From contig JABWAJ010000142.1 of the NCBI GenBank assembly GCA_013361075.1, forward strand, positions 1-10,857: DNA of 10,857 nucleotides, read 5' to 3'. Positions 6,756 to 10,857 of this stretch are shown here, piece after piece. Position 1 is the stretch's first letter. Each line of letters starts with the position of its first letter. Under the pieces are notes generated by a model. That model was not told where the DNA came from. It did no database searches and saw only the letters and a list, made by a program, of their open reading frames with translations. Source of the DNA: Saprospiraceae bacterium (GTDB taxonomy: Bacteria > Bacteroidota > Bacteroidia > Chitinophagales > Saprospiraceae). A program made the position numbers and the translations under genes.

Positions 6756-7673
6756 TCAGTTCATCAATCCCTGTTCTTTCAAAATGCCAACAACCTCTTT
6801 CTCGCTAATCCCGGCGACAAGGGCTATGGTAGGTAAATCAAGCCCCAGACGGTAACTGTTTATAACAACCGCTATCGTTTTTTTCTCTTCTCCTTTTTCT
6901 TCTCCTTCTGCCCTACCTTCTGCTTTGCCTTCTGCCCTACCTTCTGCTTTGGCAGTTTCCAGCACGCCATAAGAAATGGCTAACTCTTTTTGGTGCGCTT
7001 CATACTGCGCTTTTGCACTTGCATCCATATTGTCGTAGTTTAAAATTTCCGCAACCTTGTCTAAGCCCGGAGCGCTGTAATCTTCCGGTAGCCGGTTGTT
7101 TTTTAAATAATAAATCCACTCGTCTAAGGAGTCTTTAGCTGCATCATTGAATTTGTTGACTTTAATGATGTAGTATTCCGGGTAAATCTGGTACGCTGCC
7201 GTGATGCTAAACAATTCCTTTTGCCGGACATTGACCTGCAATGTATCGTTGGTGTGAATGCCCTTAAATTCGGTGGTGCCGTGGTACACATAATCACTGC
7301 CCTGACCAAGGTCAAAATAGACGATGTTTATGGAATAGACCTTTCGTACCTGATCGTAGGTGTACCCTTCACTCATGTAGTCGGTAATGATCTTGCTGGC
7401 ACCGAACAGCATACGGTGGAAATAATCATTTTCGCTGTTGTACTGCAATTCAATCAAAATGAGTTCTTTGTGCTCATTTTCGCAAAGAATGTCTACTTTG
7501 TTGATCTTATCATCAGCCTGCTCGCTATTGCCTTCTGATTCAGGAATGCTCCTGATTTTGATCTGCCGGCGCAACAACACCGTCAGAAAGCCTTCCAGTA
7601 CATCGTAATTGGCTTTTTGACGCAGTAACTTTTTGATGGCCCAATCAAAACTGACCAAAGGGCGTGATTTCAT
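6756..7673 (-). CDS. Rpn-family PD-(D/E)XK nuclease (recombination-promoting nuclease/putative transposase)
   Basis: 305 residues, normal for the family. The N-terminus SFDWAIKKLL (8-17) with Asp10 and the core KVDILC ... LILIELQ (Asp61, Glu75, Gln77) form the PD-(D/E)XK catalytic motif, here with the E-x-Q variant usual in this family. The following YFHRMLFGASKIITDYM (84-100) is also typical. Rpn proteins are DNA endonucleases linked to RecA-independent recombination and, more recently, to phage defence; their transposase label is historical. Residues 243-258 are four AEGR/K/E repeats encoded by tandem 12-bp units, then an acidic-basic stretch and a C-terminal helical LGLDLPTIALVAGISEKEV segment (276-294). 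ATG 7673 follows a consensus promoter directly. An in-frame ATG at 7028 (Met216) could start a 90-residue C-terminal product, comparable to the RpnS small proteins reported inside rpn genes; this is unproven. Confidence 0.88.
   Translation of the reverse strand: MKSRPLVSFDWAIKKLLRQKANYDVLEGFLTVLLRRQIKIRSIPESEGNSEQADDKINKVDILCENEHKELILIELQYNSENDYFHRMLFGASKIITDYMSEGYTYDQVRKVYSINIVYFDLGQGSDYVYHGTTEFKGIHTNDTLQVNVRQKELFSITAAYQIYPEYYIIKVNKFNDAAKDSLDEWIYYLKNNRLPEDYSAPGLDKVAEILNYDNMDASAKAQYEAHQKELAISYGVLETAKAEGRAEGKAEGRAEGEEKGEEKKTIAVVINSYRLGLDLPTIALVAGISEKEVVGILKEQGLMN
6904..6951. repeat. 24-bp perfect tandem duplication inside the Rpn gene
   Basis: Two identical 24-base copies (6904-6927 and 6928-6951) each consist of two similar 12-base units, CCTTCTGCCCTA and CCTTCTGCTTTG. 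On the coding strand they encode AEGR-AEGK type repeats (residues about 243-258). Unit lengths are multiples of three, so copy number can change without a frameshift. This looks like a slippage-prone linker. Confidence 0.9.
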
Positions 7674-7685
7674 CTGCTCTTTTTA

Positions 7686-7717
7686 CAAAAATACGCCATT
7701 CAGGACATTTTTACAAC
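7686..7717 (-). promoter_or_regulatory. Consensus Bacteroidota promoter of the Rpn gene
   Basis: On the minus strand GTTG (7717-7714) and TATTTTTG (7693-7686) are separated by 20 bases. The -7 box matches TAnnTTTG fully and the -33 box matches three of four. The -7 box lies 12 bases from ATG 7673, so the transcript would be nearly leaderless. Confidence 0.65.
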
Positions 7718-8115
7718 ATCTGGTTGTTTACACAGGTACCAGACCCTCTGCTATCCCCAAAACCGGGTAACCAAATGAGTACAACATTGCTGAAATTTCC
7801 AAAAAAACAAGGCAGGCAACATGAAAAGAAGGTCTTTCCAAAATTCGCTGACAGACAGGCTGTTAAATAAAAAACCGTGGTCAATCATGTGCATGATCGA
7901 CCCGCTCGCAACCGACCTGTCACCCGTCAAAAGCGCTCGCTCGTTACTACCGCTCGCGACCAATTTCTCTGCCCGTGTTTGTTTTTTTGCTGCTAATGGT
8001 TTGTAGGTATGTACCGTATCAGATTAGTTTAGCACAAAGTTGCTTAGAAGCACAGGCCTTCGATTTACCGCTTCACCCCTTATTGCTGCACACCTGCTGT
8101 TGCCACCAGTGCTTC
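7718..8115. other. Gene-poor stretch with small repeats
   Basis: About 400 bases without a convincing gene. The open frames here are short (up to about 70 codons) and resemble no family I know. Three copies of CGCTCGC occur at 7903-7909, 7934-7940 and 7951-7957. A near-palindrome, GTCAATCATG-TG-CATGATCGAC (7880-7901, 9 of 10 pairs), lies just before them. The mixture of AT-rich and CG-rich blocks suggests decayed or transferred DNA. No tRNA or known RNA was recognised. Confidence 0.4.
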
Positions 8116-8116
8116 T
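8046..8116. repeat. Inverted repeat just 3' of the serine hydrolase
   Basis: AGAAGCACAGG (8046-8056) and CCAGTGCTTCT (8106-8116) are inverted copies with one mismatch (10 of 11), with 49 bases between. The right arm touches the stop codon of the serine hydrolase. It may be a terminator-like hairpin for that gene or one end of a mobile cassette. Confidence 0.45.
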
Positions 8117-9249
8117 CATTTTTTCATTAATTGTTGAGTTAATTTAATCATTGTCTTAAAAGAAATGTCAGGATTTGCTACCTGATTTACTGTTCCAGCA
8201 ATAAAAATATTCTCTTTCGGGCTGTAATATGCTAAAGCTCCTGAAAGTCCTGAGTGTCCTATGAAGTATGGAACTGCACCTGTCGGGTTAAAAATCCAGG
8301 GAAGTTTGAATAAGTGAATTCCGATGCCTGACCGCATTGGAAAAAAGATTTTGTTCCATTCTTGCAATTCTTCAATGTAGGATGATGGGAATAATTTGCC
8401 TGTAAAAAATGCTTCAATAAAAATAAGCATATCGGTTGAAGTTGAAACTATTCCACCGTCTGCCCCAAAAGATGTCATTGCTTTTGGGATATTCAGTTCG
8501 TTGCTTTTGTAATAAAGAGTTTTTGGTGTATTGTCAGTTGGGTCTTGATAGAGATAGGTTTTTGCCAAACCAAGTGGCTGGATGATAAATTCTCTGCAAT
8601 TTTCCGCATACGATTTATGGGTAATATTCTCAATGATTTTTCCTAAAAGCTGGAAATTTGCATCGGAATAGTTTGCTTTCCCTTTTGCCCCGGGTGCGAA
8701 AAGTGGAGCCATTTTTTTTGTCCTTTCAATTGCTTGTTCAAAAGTCCAAAATTGGTCTTTGCCTTCTGTTATTTCATTTTCCAAACTTTTTCCATTTGTT
8801 CCTTTGCCTTGGAAATAGTCAGGAAGTCCTGATGTATGAGAGAGCAGGTGTTTGATTGTTAGTTCTTGAGAATATTCTTTCCCTTTGTAAATATGCAGTT
8901 CTGCGACAATTGGTTTATCAATGTAATTGTTGATTTTGTCGTCAACACTTAATTTTCCTTCCGCTCTTAGTTTTAGAATTATCGCTGTCGTAAATAGTTT
9001 GGTTGTACTTGCGATGAAGTAGGGTTGGTCTATGGACAAATTACCTGACGAACCTTGCCAGGTTAGATTATCCTTTTTTAAGGCAAATGATGCCCCAAAT
9101 ACTTTTTTGCCGTCCACTGTTTTGTCCAAAACAATTTGCAGTAATTTTTGTTTTTCAATTGCCATTTGTCCAAATGTTGTCTGCATAATTCTGAAGCAGA
9201 TTGTTGTTGTAAATGTTTTCGTAATCGTCTTTTTAGCATTGGTGCTAAC
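8099..9249. repeat. Imperfect inverted repeats bracketing the serine hydrolase gene
   Basis: GTTGCCACCAGTGCT (8099-8113) matches the reverse complement of AGCATTGGTGCTAAC (9235-9249) at 12 of 15 positions. The two copies lie immediately outside the 3' end and 49 bases outside the 5' end of one AT-rich gene. This is the arrangement of terminal repeats around a small mobilised cassette. No transposase or target-site duplication was identified, so mobility is inferred only. Confidence 0.35.
8116..9186 (-). CDS. Serine beta-lactamase-like hydrolase (class C / PBP-type)
   Basis: 356 residues. The protein belongs to the beta-lactamase/D-alanyl-D-alanine carboxypeptidase fold of serine hydrolases. 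Its S-x-x-K motif is STTK (60-63), with Ser60 nucleophile and Lys63 base, within YFIASTTKLFTTAII. HLLSHTSGLPDY (113-124) is a strong family marker. The Y-x-N position reads YSD (173-175), and the KTG-equivalent is HSG (311-313) in IGHSGLSGALAYY. These replacements are frequent in the esterase/peptidase members and argue against a true cephalosporinase. No signal peptide is seen, so the protein may be cytoplasmic, or the true start may differ. ATG 9186 is used; Met8 (9165) is an alternative. The gene is AT-rich (21 of 60 G/C in 8161-8220) against 38 of 60 in the GH3 gene, and it is flanked by inverted repeats, which suggests horizontal transfer. The substrate is unknown. Confidence 0.9.
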   Translation of the reverse strand: MQTTFGQMAIEKQKLLQIVLDKTVDGKKVFGASFALKKDNLTWQGSSGNLSIDQPYFIASTTKLFTTAIILKLRAEGKLSVDDKINNYIDKPIVAELHIYKGKEYSQELTIKHLLSHTSGLPDYFQGKGTNGKSLENEITEGKDQFWTFEQAIERTKKMAPLFAPGAKGKANYSDANFQLLGKIIENITHKSYAENCREFIIQPLGLAKTYLYQDPTDNTPKTLYYKSNELNIPKAMTSFGADGGIVSTSTDMLIFIEAFFTGKLFPSSYIEELQEWNKIFFPMRSGIGIHLFKLPWIFNPTGAVPYFIGHSGLSGALAYYSPKENIFIAGTVNQVANPDISFKTMIKLTQQLMKK

Positions 9250-9332
9250 TCATAACCGTGCATCTGCCGCCACCGCACGCGTCCCGGCATTGTCTCCACC
9301 CTCAGATTGTTGACGGATGCAGGGAGTTGGAC
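9243..9332. repeat. Two-arm hairpin with attC-like layout
   Basis: Outer arms CTAACTC (9245-9251) and GAGTTGG (9324-9330) pair with one wobble. Inner arms TGCATCTG (9259-9266) and CGGATGCA (9314-9321) also pair with one wobble. The right end contains GTTGGAC (9326-9332), which fits the integron core GTTRRRY; the left TGCTAAC fits RYYYAAC poorly. The spacers are unequal (7 and 2 bases), and the adjacent gene has the wrong orientation for a simple cassette. It is recorded as a hairpin that only resembles an attC site. GTGCATCT recurs at 9352-9359. Confidence 0.3.
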
Positions 9333-9489
9333 AAAGCCGCCTCTCCGGGCAGTGCATCTTTTCCTTATCTTTTATACAGATGATATTAGGATTGCAAAAT
9401 ACTCGAGCCTTGCGATAAAATCAAGTATAGCAAAAAAATGTTCAATTTTTTATGTATAAATTGCTGTTATTAAGGTGTTTAATGATTAG
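9333..9489. other. AT-rich spacer before the truncated surface-protein frame
   Basis: No gene is seen. The segment becomes very AT-rich from about 9360. It holds CAAAAAAATGTTCA (9431-9444), a 14-base string identical to one in the toxin-antitoxin promoter region, and a TATACTTG on the minus strand (9429-9422), one mismatch from the -7 consensus but without a -33 partner. No promoter or start codon for the following frame could be assigned. Confidence 0.4.
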
Positions 9490-10857
9490 GGGCGGCAGAC
9501 GGGACACTACGGATTACAAATCCGAGTGAGCAATGATGTGGTTTATGCAATTTATAAGACCGGTAACGTAATAAGGGTTAAACATTCAACTAATGGTGGC
9601 ACCAGTTGGTTATCGTCAATATCAGATAGATCTACTACTGCAAATTTATGTAATGGCATTGACGCAATTTATGAGCTTGGTCAGGGTGTTCACCTAGTCT
9701 GGGCAACGCAAGATAACAATTCAGATTTTGAGACTTATTATTGGCGGTTAACACCACCACCATATCAATGGACAGAGAATAAAAATGTAACTGATGATAC
9801 TCAGTACGAAGTAGGTGGTGCACCAACAGTTAATTATTCGCAGGGAAGGGTTCATGTGAGTTACAATCTAAAAGCAGGAGTTCAAACGTGGAGTGCTGCT
9901 AAAACAAGAGACAGATATAATGGTGTATGGCAAACTCCTCAGTTTATATCAACAGTTGACGAATCAATGGCTGAGAGATTGGAGGTTCGTGAAAATAACC
10001 TTTATGCTGTTTATTCAAAATTTTTTATAGAATATCCTAAAGTATATTTTCATCTTGCATATAAATCCAGAACTTTATCGGGAACCTGGTCTTCGAGTGA
10101 GGGTACGATTATAGATTACGCAATACTTGAGGATCCAACTTCATTTAATCTCTGCAAAACTTATGATGAAAAACTTCAGGTAGTTTACGTAGATGTCACA
10201 GGTGGTCAAAGCTTTTTCAATAGGAGTTTTAATGGGAGTTGGAGTGGAACATTTACACTTGATGGCAATCATAACTATGATCTTATTCCAAAAGGATTAA
10301 CAAATGTATCAAATGATGTATTTGTAACATGGAAAATATACGGAGATAATTTTATAAGATACCGTCAATACGATGCAATTCCATTGTCCCCACAAGGTCT
10401 CGCGGTATCCGGAAGAGATTTTGGTCAATGGTCTCATCCGATATTAACCTGGTCATTTAACAATGAACCTGATGTGTATGCCAATGATAATGGTTATGAA
10501 ATACAACGAAGAACACGACAGGTTCCAGGTAATTTTGGGAACTGGTCAACAATTGCTTATGTAGCAGGCAACGTTAAAACTTATAATGATTATGATATTA
10601 TCATTGAAGGAACAGGTTCTCTATATCAGGCTGAATATAAAATAAGAGCAATAGATGTTGGAAATAATATTTCTAGTTGGTCATCAACGGTATCTATTTA
10701 TTTTGGTCAGTTTGGTAAAATGAATAGTGAAATGAAGAAGTTTGAATACCAACTCTCGCAGAACTATCCCAATCCTTTCAACCCAACAACAACAATAAGT
10801 TACTCTATACAAAATGCAGGAGAAGTGTCGCTGAAAGTATATGATATGCTCGGAACA
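9490..10857 (+). CDS. 5'-truncated secreted beta-propeller/FnIII-like protein with type IX sorting domain, cut off by window edge
   Basis: The frame is open for 456 codons from the TAG at 9487-9489 to the window end. It has no ATG until 9967 and no signal peptide, so the 5' part of the gene is missing. The first 290 or so residues show repeated short strands with Trp/Tyr-rich motifs such as HSTNGGTSWLSS and GVHLVWATQDN, as in BNR/sialidase-like beta-propellers. Residues about 297-410 look like a fibronectin type III-like domain (LSPQGLAVSG ... YKIRAIDVGNNISSW). From residue 424, QNYPNPFNPTTTISYSI and VSLKVYDMLG open the C-terminal type A sorting domain used by type IX secretion. The exact form NYPNPFNPTTT is especially common in Ignavibacteria-like lineages. 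A GTG at 9526 could be forced as a start, but a gene remnant, transferred fragment or assembly junction is likelier. The remaining sorting domain lies beyond the edge. The sequence is very AT-rich (14 of 60 G/C in 10021-10080). Confidence 0.75.

Noticed and set aside
6904..6951. CRISPR-like repeats
   Set aside because: The two copies are directly adjacent without spacers and encode part of a protein.
6756..7673. Active transposase or insertion sequence
   Set aside because: The Rpn family is often labelled putative transposase, but no terminal repeats or target duplication flank the gene and the motifs are those of a PD-(D/E)XK nuclease.
7751..8006. Short frames on both strands in the gene-poor stretch (7751-7963 minus, 7821-8006 plus)
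   Set aside because: They overlap each other, are under 75 codons, match no family I know and have odd composition; calling either a gene is unsupported.
8116..9186. True class C antibiotic-resistance beta-lactamase
   Set aside because: The Y-x-N and KTG motifs are replaced by YSD and HSG and no signal peptide is seen; a general serine hydrolase is the safer call.
9243..9332. Full claim of an integron attC site
   Set aside because: The left core fits poorly, the spacers are unequal, the neighbouring gene has the wrong orientation and no integrase is in view. Kept only as an attC-like hairpin.

Overview
The window looks like chromosomal DNA of a member of the Bacteroidota, most likely a Saprospiria-type organism (Lewinella/Haliscomenobacter-like). 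The taxonomic guess is inference. It rests on a proline-rich TonB with the VEQMPRFPGCE signature, a GH3-type adenylating enzyme of the bacteroidete kind, promoters of the Bacteroidota -33 TTTG / -7 TAnnTTTG type in front of two genes, and few recognisable Shine-Dalgarno sequences. No rRNA, tRNA, CRISPR array or complete insertion sequence was seen.

Layout, left to right. (1) 1-1372: a tonB gene running off the left edge and gcvH, both on the minus strand. (2) 1373-3810: a GH3-family protein and an SGNH/GDSL hydrolase on the plus strand, separated by a long imperfect inverted repeat. (3) 3765-4980: a minus-strand toxin-antitoxin operon. The antitoxin is an Xre-HTH plus Panacea (DUF4065, SocA/GepA-like) protein and the toxin is RelE/HigB-like. 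They overlap by ATGA and are driven by a consensus Bacteroidota promoter. The toxin gene overlaps the end of the hydrolase gene tail to tail. (4) 5062-6618: a plus-strand YifB/ComM-type Mg-chelatase-like AAA+ ATPase, followed by two hairpins. (5) 6756-7673: a minus-strand Rpn-family (PD-(D/E)XK) nuclease carrying a 24-bp tandem duplication, with its own consensus promoter. (6) 7674-8115: about 440 bases without a convincing gene but with several small repeats. (7) 8116-9186: a minus-strand AT-rich serine beta-lactamase-like hydrolase bracketed by imperfect inverted repeats and hairpins, resembling a transferred cassette. (8) 9490 to the end: an AT-rich open frame without a start codon, encoding a beta-propeller/fibronectin-like surface protein with the beginning of a type IX secretion sorting domain (NYPNPFNPTTT).

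Housekeeping functions (glycine cleavage, TonB energy transduction, YifB) occupy GC-rich DNA (38 of 60 bases are G/C in 1861-1920). From about 8.1 kb on, the DNA is much more AT-rich (21 of 60 in 8161-8220; 14 of 60 in 10021-10080) and looks accessory. The most interesting parts are the Panacea toxin-antitoxin operon with its promoter/operator, the Rpn nuclease with a candidate internal small ORF, the inverted-repeat-flanked serine hydrolase, and the abrupt junction near 9,490. That junction could be an insertion, a deletion scar or an assembly chimera. I did not find strong evidence for a wholly new multi-gene system.
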